The notes under the pieces are model-generated. The model was given only the letters and a program-made list of their open reading frames with translations. It ran no database searches and was not told the origin of the DNA. A stretch of DNA of 64,000 nucleotides, taken from the NCBI GenBank assembly GCA_900768755.1, contig CAAGDV010000025.1:1-64000 (forward strand). The letters run 5' to 3'. The translations under genes were made by a program, and so were the position numbers. This DNA is from Lachnospiraceae bacterium. GTDB taxonomy: Bacteria > Bacillota > Clostridia > Lachnospirales > Lachnospiraceae. The first letter of the stretch is position 1, and each line of letters begins with the position of its first letter. This document shows positions 35,048-44,430 of this stretch, piece after piece.

Positions 35048-35084
35048 CAGCCGATGCGGTAACCTTCCGTTACTCCATCGGCTG
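35048..35084 (+). terminator. Hairpin after the RhuM-like gene
   Basis: CAGCCGATG pairs with CATCGGCTG, with an inner GGTAAC/GTTAC pairing and CTTCC loop. It starts a few bases after the stop codon. The following sequence (CAATTGTTATT) is only weakly T-rich. Confidence 0.5.
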
Positions 35085-35106
35085 CAATTGTTATTGCTAT
35101 TAGATT

Positions 35107-35223
35107 TTACTCTGTGATCGGTCTCTGAGCCTTTGTGATTATCAGCTTACCATCCTCACACTGTACCTGAATCTGTGTGCCCTCTGAGAAACCAAACTCC
35201 TTTAGTCAAAGTCCTTTCAACAT
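35107..35223 (-). pseudogene. Remnant of a SymE/AbrB-like small protein gene
   Basis: On the minus strand the frame reads MLKGL-stop-LKEFGFSEGTQIQV then QCEDGKLIITKAQ and ends at a TAA. SymE-type proteins carry 'GKWLEEAGF..G..V.V....G.L.I', so the stop (TGA) stands exactly where the conserved Trp (TGG) is expected. This points to one nonsense change in a SymE-like toxin or AbrB-fold gene. The N-terminal part is unclear and may also be frameshifted. The match is from memory of the family pattern. Confidence 0.45.
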
Positions 35224-35358
35224 AATAGAAGCTAATAATCATATGTTTCCCTTCTTTATAATTTCGTTGTTCAATACATTCAGATACTGTGGACTTTTGA
35301 TTAATTCCCAGTAGCTATGACTACTTGAAGGAGTGTATTGCCGCTACCTTTATCTGAA

Positions 35359-35514
35359 TTGTTTATAGCTGGATGTTGCCGGAGTAAACCGAGTACTTAT
35401 ATACTCATCGAGCCGTTCAAATTTACAAACGACAATGATGGCTTCCAATTGCTGCTCTCTAAACTGGATACTCTAGACAAAGACAGCATCATCATTGTTC
35501 TTTTCTGTTAGTTC
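35359..35514 (+). pseudogene. Fragment of an IS110-family transposase
   Basis: The frame gives ILIEPFKFTNDNDGFQLLL followed by SKLDTLDKDSIII before losing similarity. This resembles the N-terminal DEDD domain of one IS110 subgroup, where such a segment lies between the first Asp and the catalytic Glu. The catalytic start and all the rest are missing. It is a different subgroup from the intact IS110-family element at 52.7 kb. Confidence 0.4.
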
Positions 35515-35755
35515 ATAAAAAGAATTGAAAACCCCTTCAAACACCTTGGTTACTACATTATAACTGATTATCGGAAAGGAGTAAAGGGCTTTTGGGTAAA
35601 TCCTGACATCCGCTAAAAGGACTGCGTCTCGGAAAACATTTCAATATCCACAACGGAATTAAAGTAATTAACAAAAGCTTTTACCCCTTTGACAAAACCA
35701 TGCTCTGCGAAATACATTGCCGGGTCATTATCCGGGGATTTTATCAAGAATATTT
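35474..35755 (-). pseudogene. Frameshifted remnant of an unidentified gene
   Basis: On the minus strand, protein-like sequence runs PDNDPAMYFAEHGFVKGVKA, VNYFNSVVDIEMFSETQS, then after a one-base shift ADVRIYPKALYSFPIISYN and VFEGVFNSFYELTEKNNDDA, ending at a TAG (complement of 35474-35476). The two frames join smoothly, so one frameshift explains the break. There is no start codon upstream, so the 5' end is lost too. I do not recognise the family. The sense of the call comes only from the amino-acid texture. Confidence 0.4.
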
Positions 35756-35849
35756 AGGTCGTTCTAATTCAGTTTGTTAGTTTTGTACATCGGATTATTT
35801 GACAGTATTCGGAATATACTGAAAAAACAACGAAAATCCATCTGCTCGA

Positions 35850-35878
35850 TTGACAAACATATTAAAGTGATGTATGAT
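35850..35878 (+). promoter_or_regulatory. Strong promoter of the BMP lipoprotein gene
   Basis: TTGACA at 35850-35855 and TATGAT at 35873-35878, 17-bp spacer, 31 bp before the start codon at 35910. The -10 overlaps an upstream in-frame ATG at 35874, which therefore cannot be the start. Confidence 0.75.
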
Positions 35879-35909
35879 GTTTTGCATAAAAAATAGGAGG
35901 AATACACAA

Positions 35910-37106
35910 ATGAAAATGAAAAAGATTTTGAGTGTATTATTGGTAGCAGTGATGGCATTTGCTCTTACGGCATGCAACGGTAAGTCAAGCAGCAATGCAA
36001 GTGGCAGCGCTGATATCAAGGTCGGTGTTATTTTCATCGGCGATGAGAACGAAGGTTACACAGCAGCACATTATGCCGGAATCAAAGGCATGATGGAGTC
36101 GCTCGGACTTAAGGACTCACAGGTTATTATTAAGTGGAACATTCCTGAAGGCGATGAGTGCCTCACAGCAGCACAGGATCTTGTTGATGCAGGATGTAAC
36201 ATCGTATTCGCTAACAGCTTTGGACACGGAAGCTACATGTTACAGGCAGCTAAGGAATTCCCTGATGTACAGTTCTGCCATGCAACAGGTGCTGACGCAG
36301 CAGGCAGCGGACTTTCTAACTTCCACAACTATTTCACATCAGTATACGAGTCTCGTTACGTATCAGGTGTAGTTGCAGGTATGAAGCTTAACGAGATGAT
36401 TGCAGACGGAACAATCACAGCAGATCAGGCTAAAGTCGGATATGTAGGTGCTTTCCCGTTCGCTGAGGTTATTTCAGGATTTACGGCATTCTATCTTGGA
36501 GTTAAGTCAGTATGCGAGACTGCAACGATGGAAGTAAAATATACCAACAGTTGGGCAGACCTTACTGCTGAGCAGCAGACAGCTGAAGCACTTATCGCTG
36601 ACGGCTGCAAGTTAATCAGCCAGCACGCAGATACTGTAGGTGCTCCTACAGCTTGTGAGAAGGCAGGCGTTCCGGTTGTCGGATACAACATCAGCATGAT
36701 CAGCGCAGCTCCTAACACAGCTCTTACATCTGCTTCAATTGACTGGGCTCCTTACTATACATACGCAACCAAGTGCGTAATTGACGGCAAGGATATTGTA
36801 ACAGACTGGTGCCAGGGATATGCTGAGGGCGCTGATAAGATTACAGAGCTTAACAGCAATGTTGTTGCTGAGGGAACAGCCGAGAAGGTTGCAGAAGTTG
36901 AGAAGGCAATCAAGGAAGGCACATTGAAGATATTTGATACAAAGACATTTACAGTTGGCGGAAAGACTCTTGAGGAGTATGTTGAGACCGAGGACGGAAA
37001 AGCATTTGCAGAGTACGTTAAGGACGGATATTTCCATGAGTCAGAGAAGCTTTCAGCTCCTTCATTTGCAATCATCATTGACGGAATTGACTCACAGTCA
37101 AACTAA
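35910..37106 (+). CDS. BMP-family (PnrA-like) substrate-binding lipoprotein
   Basis: Nucleoside- or purine-binding lipoprotein of an ABC importer, 398 residues. Lipobox Cys22 is in ALTAC. The mature protein has the BMP-family pattern KVGVIFIGDENEGYTAAHYAGI, FANSFGHG and VGYVGAFPFAEVISGFTAFYLG. The ATG at 35910 is preceded by AGGAGG (35895-35900). A strong terminator follows, while the ATPase and permease genes have their own promoter, which would allow the binding protein to be made in excess. Confidence 0.9.
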   Translation: MKMKKILSVLLVAVMAFALTACNGKSSSNASGSADIKVGVIFIGDENEGYTAAHYAGIKGMMESLGLKDSQVIIKWNIPEGDECLTAAQDLVDAGCNIVFANSFGHGSYMLQAAKEFPDVQFCHATGADAAGSGLSNFHNYFTSVYESRYVSGVVAGMKLNEMIADGTITADQAKVGYVGAFPFAEVISGFTAFYLGVKSVCETATMEVKYTNSWADLTAEQQTAEALIADGCKLISQHADTVGAPTACEKAGVPVVGYNISMISAAPNTALTSASIDWAPYYTYATKCVIDGKDIVTDWCQGYAEGADKITELNSNVVAEGTAEKVAEVEKAIKEGTLKIFDTKTFTVGGKTLEEYVETEDGKAFAEYVKDGYFHESEKLSAPSFAIIIDGIDSQSN

Positions 37107-37128
37107 TTTGATAAGTATATTCATTACA

Positions 37129-37160
37129 CCCCACCGGTTATGAGCCGGTGGGGTTTTTTT
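37129..37160 (+). terminator. Rho-independent terminator after the BMP lipoprotein gene
   Basis: Perfect 9-bp stem CCCCACCGG/CCGGTGGGG with a seven-base loop and a seven-T run. Confidence 0.92.
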
Positions 37161-37237
37161 AATGGGATGTTATGGAGGGCAGGCAGGAATTACCCGTGCT
37201 GCTGACCGCGCAAACCGCTAAAAAAGTAAATAGATTA

Positions 37238-37266
37238 TTGCGAATGACCTTGTTTGGTGCTATTAT
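37238..37266 (+). promoter_or_regulatory. Putative promoter of the importer ATPase operon
   Basis: TTGCGA at 37238-37243 and TATTAT at 37261-37266, 17-bp spacer, 36 bp before the GTG start at 37303. Confidence 0.5.
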
Positions 37267-37302
37267 TAGCGTATATTACTGTATTTGTACGGAGGAACCA
37301 AA

Positions 37303-38841
37303 GTGGAAACAGCTAATGCAATTGAGTTGAAGAATATATCCAAGAGCTTTGGCAAGGTTTTGGCTAACGATAAGGTATGTCTGGAACTCAGAAAGGGAGA
37401 GATTCTGTCTATCCTCGGAGAGAACGGCAGCGGAAAGACTACACTTATGAATATGCTCTCGGGAATATATTATCCGGATGAGGGGCAGATTTTTGTCAAC
37501 GGGGAAGAGGTTGCCATCCGTTCCCCAAAGGATTCTTTTAATCTGGGAATCGGAATGATTCATCAGCATTTTAAGCTGGTTGATGTGCTTACGGCAGCCG
37601 AGAACATTATCCTGGGTTTGCCGGGCAAAAGCCGCGTGGATATAGCCGAGGCGGCCAAGAAGATTAATGAGATTACAGCGAAATACGGTTTTGAACTTGA
37701 CCCGTATCAGAAGATATATGAGATGTCGGTTTCGCAGAAACAGACGGTTGAGATTGTGAAAGTACTTTACCGGGGAGCCAATATTCTGATTCTGGATGAG
37801 CCAACGGCGGTGCTTACTCCTCAGGAGTCGGACAGGCTCTTTGATGTGCTCCGCAATATGAGGGCGGACGGGCATGCGATTATAATCATCACCCATAAGC
37901 TCAATGAGGTTATGGCGATTTCGGACCGCGTAGCGATTCTTCGAAAGGGCAGATACATCGGCACCGTTGAGACAAAGGATGCGACGACGGCATCACTTAC
38001 CGAGATGATGGTGGGCAAAAAAGTCGAACTCAACATAGACAGACCACAGCCGCATGATGTTCACGAGAGACTTTCGGTTGAAGGCCTCACCTGCATCAAC
38101 AAAGACGGACACAAGACGGTTGACAACGTATCCTTTAAGGCGTACAGCGGAGAGATTTTAGGAATTGCAGGCATTGCCGGAAGCGGACAGAAAGAGCTTT
38201 TGGAGGCCATCAGCGGACTTACGCCGAAGGCCGCCGGAAAGATTATATATACGCCGAAGACCCGCGAACCGATTGACATCACGGACACCAGGCCGAGCCA
38301 TATTGCCGAGCTTGGAGTGAGATTGTCTTTTGTGCCTGAGGACAGGCTTGGCATGGGACTTGTGGGTTCAATGGGAATGACCGGCAACATGATGCTTCGA
38401 AGCTACAACAACGGTGCAGGATTTTTTACCAGCCGTAAGAAGCCGAAGGAGCTCGCCGAGCGGATTATTCAGGATCTGGATGTTGTTACGCCCAGCGTGT
38501 CAACTCCGGTAAGCCGTCTTTCGGGCGGTAACGTACAGAAGGTGCTTGTAGGGCGCGAGATTGCGTCGAGACCGCGTGTTCTTATGGCGGCGTATGCAGT
38601 CCGCGGACTTGACATTAACTCTTCCTACACGATTTACAGACTGCTCAACGAACAGAAGGAGCGTGGCGCCGCAGTTATTTATGTCGGTGAGGATTTGGAT
38701 GTTCTGGTTGCTCTCTGTGACAGAATCCTTGTTTTGTGCGGGGGTCGCGTGAGCGGAATCGTCGAAGGCAGGAACACAACAAAGGAAGAGATAGGACTTA
38801 TGATGACTACTGTAAGAGAGGAGAAGGGTGAAGATGCTTAA
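37303..38841 (+). CDS. ABC importer ATPase, tandem nucleotide-binding domains (YufO-like)
   Basis: Double ATPase of 512 residues for the BMP-type nucleoside importer. The first domain has Walker A GENGSGKT (39-46), signature region MSVSQKQTVEIVK and Walker B ILILDEPTAVL. The second domain has the altered Walker A GIAGSGQKELLE, signature SGGNVQKVLVGRE and AAYAVRGLDINS. An asymmetric pair like this is normal for the family. The GTG at 37303 is chosen because GGAGG lies 7 nt upstream. Its 3' end overlaps the permease gene by 8 bp. Confidence 0.9.
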   Translation: METANAIELKNISKSFGKVLANDKVCLELRKGEILSILGENGSGKTTLMNMLSGIYYPDEGQIFVNGEEVAIRSPKDSFNLGIGMIHQHFKLVDVLTAAENIILGLPGKSRVDIAEAAKKINEITAKYGFELDPYQKIYEMSVSQKQTVEIVKVLYRGANILILDEPTAVLTPQESDRLFDVLRNMRADGHAIIIITHKLNEVMAISDRVAILRKGRYIGTVETKDATTASLTEMMVGKKVELNIDRPQPHDVHERLSVEGLTCINKDGHKTVDNVSFKAYSGEILGIAGIAGSGQKELLEAISGLTPKAAGKIIYTPKTREPIDITDTRPSHIAELGVRLSFVPEDRLGMGLVGSMGMTGNMMLRSYNNGAGFFTSRKKPKELAERIIQDLDVVTPSVSTPVSRLSGGNVQKVLVGREIASRPRVLMAAYAVRGLDINSSYTIYRLLNEQKERGAAVIYVGEDLDVLVALCDRILVLCGGRVSGIVEGRNTTKEEIGLMMTTVREEKGEDA

Positions 38842-39916
38842 AATAGGATCCGTTCACATTATCAAAAGGGACGCAATACCTCTCTGGAAATCCATACTAA
38901 TCAGACTGATTGCGGTGCTTGCATCACTGGTTGTGTGCGCCATTGTGATTTTTGCCATAACAAAATACAATCCGATTGATATTTACAAGACAATAGTTGC
39001 GGGAGCGGTCGGAACCCAGCGAAGACTCTGGGCTACATTAAAAGAGACGGCGACCCTTCTTTTGGTATCACTCGCGCTTGCGCCGGCGTTCAAGATGAAA
39101 TTCTGGAATATCGGTGCGGAAGGCCAGATGCTTGTGGGAAGTACGGCGACAGCTGCGGTCATGATATATTTTGGCGACAAACTTCCGGGCTGGTTGCTCA
39201 TCATCTGCATGCTTGGGGCAAGCCTCGTTGCCGGAATTATCTGGGGAGTTATTCCCGCGATATTTAAGGCGTATTGGAATACCAACGAGACCTTGTTTAC
39301 CCTGATGCTCAACTATGTTGCGCTTCAGCTTGTGAATTTTGCCATTACTTACTGGGAGAACCGCCCGGGTTCGCACAATGTGGGAACCATCAATTCCGAG
39401 ACACATGCGGGCTGGCTGTCCACTACACTCGGAACTTACGGCTGGCATATTTTGGTTGCGCTTCTGGTCATGGCACTCGTATTTATCTACATGAAATACA
39501 GCAAGCAGGGATACGAGATTGCCGTTGTCGGTGAGAGCGAGAATACCGCAAAATACGCCGGCATCAATGTGAAAAAAGTTATTATCAGAACAATGGCAAT
39601 CTCGGGCGCCATCGCTGCTTTGGCGGGCTTTTTGACGGTAAGCGGCGCCGACCATTCAATCAAAGCCGATTCGGCGGGAGGAAGAGGATTTACCGCGATT
39701 GTAGTGGCGTGGCTTGCGCACCTCAATCCTTTTGTGATGGTTCTGATTGCATTTTTCCTGACATTTTTAAGCAAAGGTTCGTCGCAGATTGCAACGGATT
39801 TCAACCTGAACGACAGCCTGTCGGATGTAATTACGGGAATTATTCTTTTCTTTATTTTGGGATGTGAGTTTTTTATCAACTACAGGATTCAGACCAGGAA
39901 AGGAGAAAAGGAATGA
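38834..39916 (+). CDS. ABC importer permease (YufP-like)
   Basis: First membrane subunit of the nucleoside importer, 360 residues with about eight to ten helices and the BPD_transp_2 pattern (FKMKFWNIGAEGQMLVGS, NTNETLFTLMLNYVALQL, VGESENTAKYAGINVKK). The ATG at 38834 is preferred; a GTG two codons earlier is possible. It overlaps the next gene by 4 bp (ATGA). Confidence 0.9.
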   Translation: MLKIGSVHIIKRDAIPLWKSILIRLIAVLASLVVCAIVIFAITKYNPIDIYKTIVAGAVGTQRRLWATLKETATLLLVSLALAPAFKMKFWNIGAEGQMLVGSTATAAVMIYFGDKLPGWLLIICMLGASLVAGIIWGVIPAIFKAYWNTNETLFTLMLNYVALQLVNFAITYWENRPGSHNVGTINSETHAGWLSTTLGTYGWHILVALLVMALVFIYMKYSKQGYEIAVVGESENTAKYAGINVKKVIIRTMAISGAIAALAGFLTVSGADHSIKADSAGGRGFTAIVVAWLAHLNPFVMVLIAFFLTFLSKGSSQIATDFNLNDSLSDVITGIILFFILGCEFFINYRIQTRKGEKE

Positions 39917-40893
39917 ATTATATAGTACTTTTCATATCAAAAGCAATCAATCAGGCATTGATAATGCTGTTCGGAGCTAACGGCGAGATTCTCACGGAGA
40001 AATCCGGCAACCTCAACCTCGGTGTTCCGGGAATCATGTATGTGGGCGGAATAAGCGGCCTCATCGGAGCTTTTCTGTACGAGAAGAATGCAGCCGTGCC
40101 GGTTGCAGTGGTCGGACTGATTATCTCTCTGGTATGTTCGTTAATCGGTTCGGGGCTTGCGGCGCTTCTGTACAGCTTCCTTACAATTACATTAAGAGCC
40201 AATCAGAACGTAACAGGTCTTGCACTCACGACCTTCGGAGTAGGTTTCGGTAACTTCTTCGGAGGCTCGCTTTCAAAGCTTGCGGGAGGCGTGGGTCAGA
40301 TTTCCGTGCCGGTCACATCGGGGGCCTATCAGGCGGCAATCCCCGGACTTAAGGATATTCCGGTGCTGGGAGAATTGTTTTTTGCTCGCGGATGGATGTT
40401 CTATGCGGCTTTGATTATCACTTTTGTTTTGTCATATTTTCTAAAAAGAACCAGGCAGGGACTTAACCTTCGCGCGGTCGGAGAGAACCCGGCTACAGCC
40501 GATGCTGCGGGAATAAATGTCGCAAGGTACAAATATATCTCGACCATAGTCGGAGGAATGATAAGCGGTCTGGGCGGATTGTATTTTGTAATGGATTTCT
40601 CAGGCGGAACCTGGACCAACAACGGTTTTGGTGAGAACGGATGGCTTGCCGTGGCGTTAGTTATTTTTGCGATGTGGAAGCCGCTCAACGCATTGTGGGC
40701 ATCAGTGGTGTTCGGTGCATTATGTATTCTTTTCCTCTATATTTCGGGAATGGATGCGCACCAGACGCAGCTCATCAAAATGCTGCCGTATCTGATTACA
40801 ATAATTGTTCTTGTTGTCACCAGCCTTCGTAAGAAGCGCGAATACCAGCCGCCGGCGCATCTGGGCCTGCCATATTTCAGAGAAGAACGATAG
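39913..40893 (+). CDS. ABC importer permease (YufQ-like)
   Basis: Second membrane subunit, 326 residues, about nine helices, with the paired family marks GANGEILTEKSGNLNLGVPG at the start and AVGENPATADAAGINVARYK in the middle. Its ATGA overlap with the preceding gene and 10-bp gap to xpt put all four genes in one operon. Confidence 0.9.
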   Translation: MNYIVLFISKAINQALIMLFGANGEILTEKSGNLNLGVPGIMYVGGISGLIGAFLYEKNAAVPVAVVGLIISLVCSLIGSGLAALLYSFLTITLRANQNVTGLALTTFGVGFGNFFGGSLSKLAGGVGQISVPVTSGAYQAAIPGLKDIPVLGELFFARGWMFYAALIITFVLSYFLKRTRQGLNLRAVGENPATADAAGINVARYKYISTIVGGMISGLGGLYFVMDFSGGTWTNNGFGENGWLAVALVIFAMWKPLNALWASVVFGALCILFLYISGMDAHQTQLIKMLPYLITIIVLVVTSLRKKREYQPPAHLGLPYFREER

Positions 40894-40903
40894 GAGAAGC
40901 GGG

Positions 40904-41479
40904 ATGAAGATTCTTGAGGACAGAATTAGAAAAGATGGCGTTGTTAAGCCGGGCAATGTGCTGAAGGTTGACAGCTTTCTCAACCACCAGATGGATGTGG
41001 ACCTTTTTGTTGAGATGGCGCGCGAGTGGAAAAGACTTTTTGCGGGAAAGACGATTAACAAAATACTCACGATTGAGGCGTCCGGTATAGGCATCGCCTG
41101 CATTGCCGCCGTGGAATTCGGCGTTCCGGTGGTTTTTGCCAAAAAATCCCAGAGCATCAATCTGGACGGCGAGATGTATTCGACGAGCATCGAATCTTTT
41201 ACGCACAAAAAATCCTATGAGGTTATCGTGAGCAAGAAATTCATGGGCCCGGAGGACCACATTCTTGTCATTGACGACTTCCTTGCCAACGGCTGCGCAA
41301 TCAACGGTCTCATTGAACTCATCAATGCGTCGGGAGCTACGCTCGAGGGCGTCGGAATCGCTGTTGAGAAAGGCTTCCAGACGGGCGGACAGCTCATAAG
41401 GGAGAAAGGCATTCAGCTTGAGTCGCTGGCAATAGTGGAAAGCATGAACGCCGACACAGGTGAGATAGTATTCAGGTAA
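40904..41479 (+). CDS. xpt: Xanthine phosphoribosyltransferase
   Basis: Cytosolic salvage enzyme converting xanthine and PRPP to XMP, 191 residues as usual for the family. Marks are MKILEDRIRKDGVVKPGNVLK split as KILEDRIRKDG at the start, the active-site region KSQSINLDGEMYST, and the PRPP-binding loop ILVIDDFLANGCA. The ATG at 40904 follows AGGAGAAGC and is chosen over an earlier in-frame ATG inside the permease gene. Its place in the importer operon supports purine bases or nucleosides as the imported substrate. Confidence 0.93.
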   Translation: MKILEDRIRKDGVVKPGNVLKVDSFLNHQMDVDLFVEMAREWKRLFAGKTINKILTIEASGIGIACIAAVEFGVPVVFAKKSQSINLDGEMYSTSIESFTHKKSYEVIVSKKFMGPEDHILVIDDFLANGCAINGLIELINASGATLEGVGIAVEKGFQTGGQLIREKGIQLESLAIVESMNADTGEIVFR

Positions 41480-41829
41480 TATTGTCAGACAGAGAGAAAA
41501 ATAAGCAATACCGGAGTGGGAGGTATTGCTTATTTTTTAAGTTTCTGCCATTCAGTAATGAAATTACTACAATTCCACTACACGGTGAAACGGAATATCG
41601 TCAGCAAGAAGAATCTCAGAAATCCTGCTTTCCAGTGTTTTGCATGAGACATAACAATTAAGGGGATGCAGATAATTAAACTACCAAAAAGTAACGAAAA
41701 GAAACACCGAAAAACAACGGAAAATCTTTTCTGAATATGATATTATCAAGTGTGTCTGCTACAGATATTTTGTTAGATAACATTTTTTGTACAACATTTA
41801 TTGACAGAAAATAGCGCGGAGGCGGAAGT
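41480..41829 (+). other. Intergenic stretch after xpt
   Basis: It holds the xpt terminator at 41501-41538 and otherwise AT-rich sequence with no coding signal or clear promoter; TTGACA at 41801 is too close to the next start to be its -35. Confidence 0.6.
41501..41538 (+). terminator. Rho-independent terminator of the purine importer-xpt operon
   Basis: Perfect 12-bp stem ATAAGCAATACC/GGTATTGCTTAT with a nine-base loop and a T-run at 41533-41538. Confidence 0.92.
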
Positions 41830-42609
41830 GTGAGAAAAAGATTCATTATTTCCCTTGTGATTATGGCAGTCATGATGATAGTGGGAGTTATCACTTTTGG
41901 CAGTCTGAAATCAAAGACTTTTGATGTGACCATTACGTCCCACGACTCACTGACTGAGTTTACAATTGAGAAAATGGCAGGAACCAAGCCGAAAGACTGG
42001 TCGCATGCATACGGATATGTTGGATTTGAGCTTGAGAGTGATTTTAATACGTTTGACAAGGCTCTTCATTCAGATTATTTTGCGTTCACAATCGATGATG
42101 GCGTAAATATCGGCAAAAAATACGGCGATACAATGGTTTTCCTTAAGGACGGGCATTATTTTGCTATGCTCATTGACGAGGACATGATTAATGCAAGATT
42201 GGTTGAACTCATCAGTGTCATTGTTGCCAATGATGCGGTATTTGGACAGAGATGGTTCTATTTTACTTTTCCGTTTGTGTACCATAGAAGTTTTAACCAG
42301 TATATGCTTTTTGAAGAGGGAGAGACAGAACTGAATGTTCCATGGTGTGATACTTTGGGAATGCATTCTTTTGATGATGTGAAGACATTTTATACATACA
42401 CCGGTGCTGATTATTTCATGATTGATGAAGAAGAACAGGCAGTTCTTCTGAAGTTCTATGAATGGGGGGAATGGACAGACCGGTATATGATGAGGGTTCA
42501 GGCTACAGAAGAGGGGCTTACGGTTACGCCCACACAGGATTTTCTTGATTACCTTGCGGATGCGGATCGTGAATCATCCTGGTTTCATAATGATGAGCCG
42601 ATGTGGTAG
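41830..42609 (+). CDS. Hypothetical exported or membrane-anchored protein
   Basis: A 259-residue protein with an N-terminal hydrophobic segment (about 5-24) that could be a signal peptide or anchor. The rest is acidic and aromatic, with SFDDVKTFYTYTGADYFMID near the C-terminus and no family I recognise. The start is a GTG preceded by GGAGGCGG. It lies 10 bp before the ABC ATPase gene and so is part of that operon; it could be an accessory or substrate-related protein of the exporter. Confidence 0.65.
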   Translation: MRKRFIISLVIMAVMMIVGVITFGSLKSKTFDVTITSHDSLTEFTIEKMAGTKPKDWSHAYGYVGFELESDFNTFDKALHSDYFAFTIDDGVNIGKKYGDTMVFLKDGHYFAMLIDEDMINARLVELISVIVANDAVFGQRWFYFTFPFVYHRSFNQYMLFEEGETELNVPWCDTLGMHSFDDVKTFYTYTGADYFMIDEEEQAVLLKFYEWGEWTDRYMMRVQATEEGLTVTPTQDFLDYLADADRESSWFHNDEPMW

Positions 42610-42619
42610 GAGGACGCAT

Positions 42620-43474
42620 ATGAAGTGTGAAGGTTTATTTTTCAATTATGGCAGCAAAGAGATACTGAATGGTATTGGATTTTCGGTACAGCCCGGAGAG
42701 ATAATTGCCATTGTGGGAGACAATGGCTGTGGCAAAACAACATTGTTAAAAGCACTCGGGCAGTTCATCAGGATTAAGTCCGGCATGATAGATTACGAAA
42801 ATGAGGATAGAGACACTTTTGACTATGCGGGGATTCTGGAGACACCTCATTTCTGGCCGCAACTGTCCGGTCGTGAGAATCTGCAGTATTACCTGAGGGA
42901 TAAATACAATGATGAGCGGGCGTTCAAACTTATCAAGCGGTTTGATATGGGCACGGCTGCCGGAATGAAGGTGAAGCATTATTCTTTGGGAATGCAGCAG
43001 AAATTAGCAGTTATACTTTCAATAATGACGGACTCATCAATACTGCTGTATGATGAGCCGACTAATTCCCTTGACCAGGACAGCGTCGAGGTGTTTTTTG
43101 AGCTGATAAAAGAAGCGGCGGCGTGCGGAAGAACTGTCATAATGGTCACTCATGTTCTGTCTGAACTTGAAAAATACTGTGACAGGATTCTGCTGTTCAA
43201 AAATCAACAGCTTGTACGTCTGGAGGACGAACTGGCACATGAGAATAGGGTGTTATATGAGATTTCATTTGATTCTGATACGGATGTAACGGAGGCTTCG
43301 GGGCTTCTGGATGAAAAACAGATTGAAAAGGTATTGGAACACGGAATTCTTATTCGCCTTGACGGAGAATCTATAAGCGATATTGTACGGAAACTGTGCA
43401 GCTACAACATAGTCGGAGTATCGCAGAAGAAAAAAACACTCAAAACACTTTACAAGGAGGAAATGCAGAGATGA
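42620..43474 (+). CDS. ABC transporter ATP-binding protein (BcrA-like)
   Basis: ATPase of 284 residues with Walker A GDNGCGKTTLL, a signature reading YSLGMQQKLAVIL (LGMQQ form, common in BcrA/CcmA-type exporters) and Walker B SILLYDEPTNSLD. The ATG at 42620 is preceded by GGAGGACG. It overlaps the downstream membrane gene by 4 bp. This arrangement is that of small drug, bacteriocin or lantibiotic exporters, but the substrate is unknown. Confidence 0.88.
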   Translation: MKCEGLFFNYGSKEILNGIGFSVQPGEIIAIVGDNGCGKTTLLKALGQFIRIKSGMIDYENEDRDTFDYAGILETPHFWPQLSGRENLQYYLRDKYNDERAFKLIKRFDMGTAAGMKVKHYSLGMQQKLAVILSIMTDSSILLYDEPTNSLDQDSVEVFFELIKEAAACGRTVIMVTHVLSELEKYCDRILLFKNQQLVRLEDELAHENRVLYEISFDSDTDVTEASGLLDEKQIEKVLEHGILIRLDGESISDIVRKLCSYNIVGVSQKKKTLKTLYKEEMQR

Positions 43475-44430
43475 AATACATTGTATTCCGGGTTTATAAG
43501 AGCATATTTCCGCTTGCTATTTTTGCTGTAATGATTGTAATAACGGTTTCATATTCAATTAAGCTCTACCGCGAAGGATATATTCCGAATCAGAGATGGA
43601 GCAGATATTCCATAGAGAATTATGACGGCCCTTATTCGGTCCCGTTAGACGAACAGATTCGTAATATGGAGAAACAATATGCTGACAGCGCTGACAGCGA
43701 TACGCTGCAAAGTCTGAATGCCATGAAATTCTTAAAGTCCCGGAATATTCCATATTCCCAGGTGGCGGAGGGTGGATTCTTTGTCGGGGATTCGAAAACA
43801 AAACCGTATTTTGATTATAAGATGTCGCAGAGAGTCTACCTGTTCAATGTGGTTGCTGTTGTTCTGATTATTGGTATGGTCTGCATTAACGGCAGGGCGA
43901 ACGGAGCGTTTGCTTTTGATATGCTAATATGGGGAAGAAAAAGGATATACAGAAATGAATTGACTTGCTGCTTTGTGATGATTACGGGATTATGCGTGCT
44001 TGAAATGCTGCTAATCTGGGCGTGTAGGAGCAGCTTTGATAATTATACCAAATATTATCTGTATTATCGCAACGGGAAATTCTTCCTGATGAGCACTACT
44101 GCCGAGTCACTGCTGACTTATTTCTCATACTATCTGAAGCTGTTAGCGATGTCAGCTGTATATTATTCAATCGCCCGACTGATAGTGTATTCATTACCAT
44201 ATTACGCGCTTTCCGGTGCGGCGGCATATCTGCTTGTGTTTATGCACCTGAATAAGTATGATACCACTTTGCAGTTTGTACATAATGAGAATATCGGAAC
44301 TTTTTATAAGCTATGGGATAGATATATTCAGTTCTGGGCGCTTAAGATTGGAATTGCAATTGCCGTTGCTGCGTTGATGACTGTGACATATAAAATATAC
44401 ATAAAGAGAAATATGAGAACGGAATATTAG
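43471..44430 (+). CDS. Membrane protein, presumed permease partner of the ABC ATPase
   Basis: A 319-residue protein with about six helices: one near the N-terminus (10-30), then an external loop of about 90 residues, then a cluster in the C-terminal two thirds. The layout fits an ABC-2-type exporter subunit although no sequence signature is strong. The ATG at 43471 overlaps the ATPase stop (ATGA) and follows AAGGAGG, which fixes the start. Confidence 0.7.
   Translation: MKYIVFRVYKSIFPLAIFAVMIVITVSYSIKLYREGYIPNQRWSRYSIENYDGPYSVPLDEQIRNMEKQYADSADSDTLQSLNAMKFLKSRNIPYSQVAEGGFFVGDSKTKPYFDYKMSQRVYLFNVVAVVLIIGMVCINGRANGAFAFDMLIWGRKRIYRNELTCCFVMITGLCVLEMLLIWACRSSFDNYTKYYLYYRNGKFFLMSTTAESLLTYFSYYLKLLAMSAVYYSIARLIVYSLPYYALSGAAAYLLVFMHLNKYDTTLQFVHNENIGTFYKLWDRYIQFWALKIGIAIAVAALMTVTYKIYIKRNMRTEY

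Noticed and set aside
35760..37302. Purine riboswitch before the BMP importer genes
   Set aside because: I looked for the conserved purine aptamer segments in both leaders and found none.
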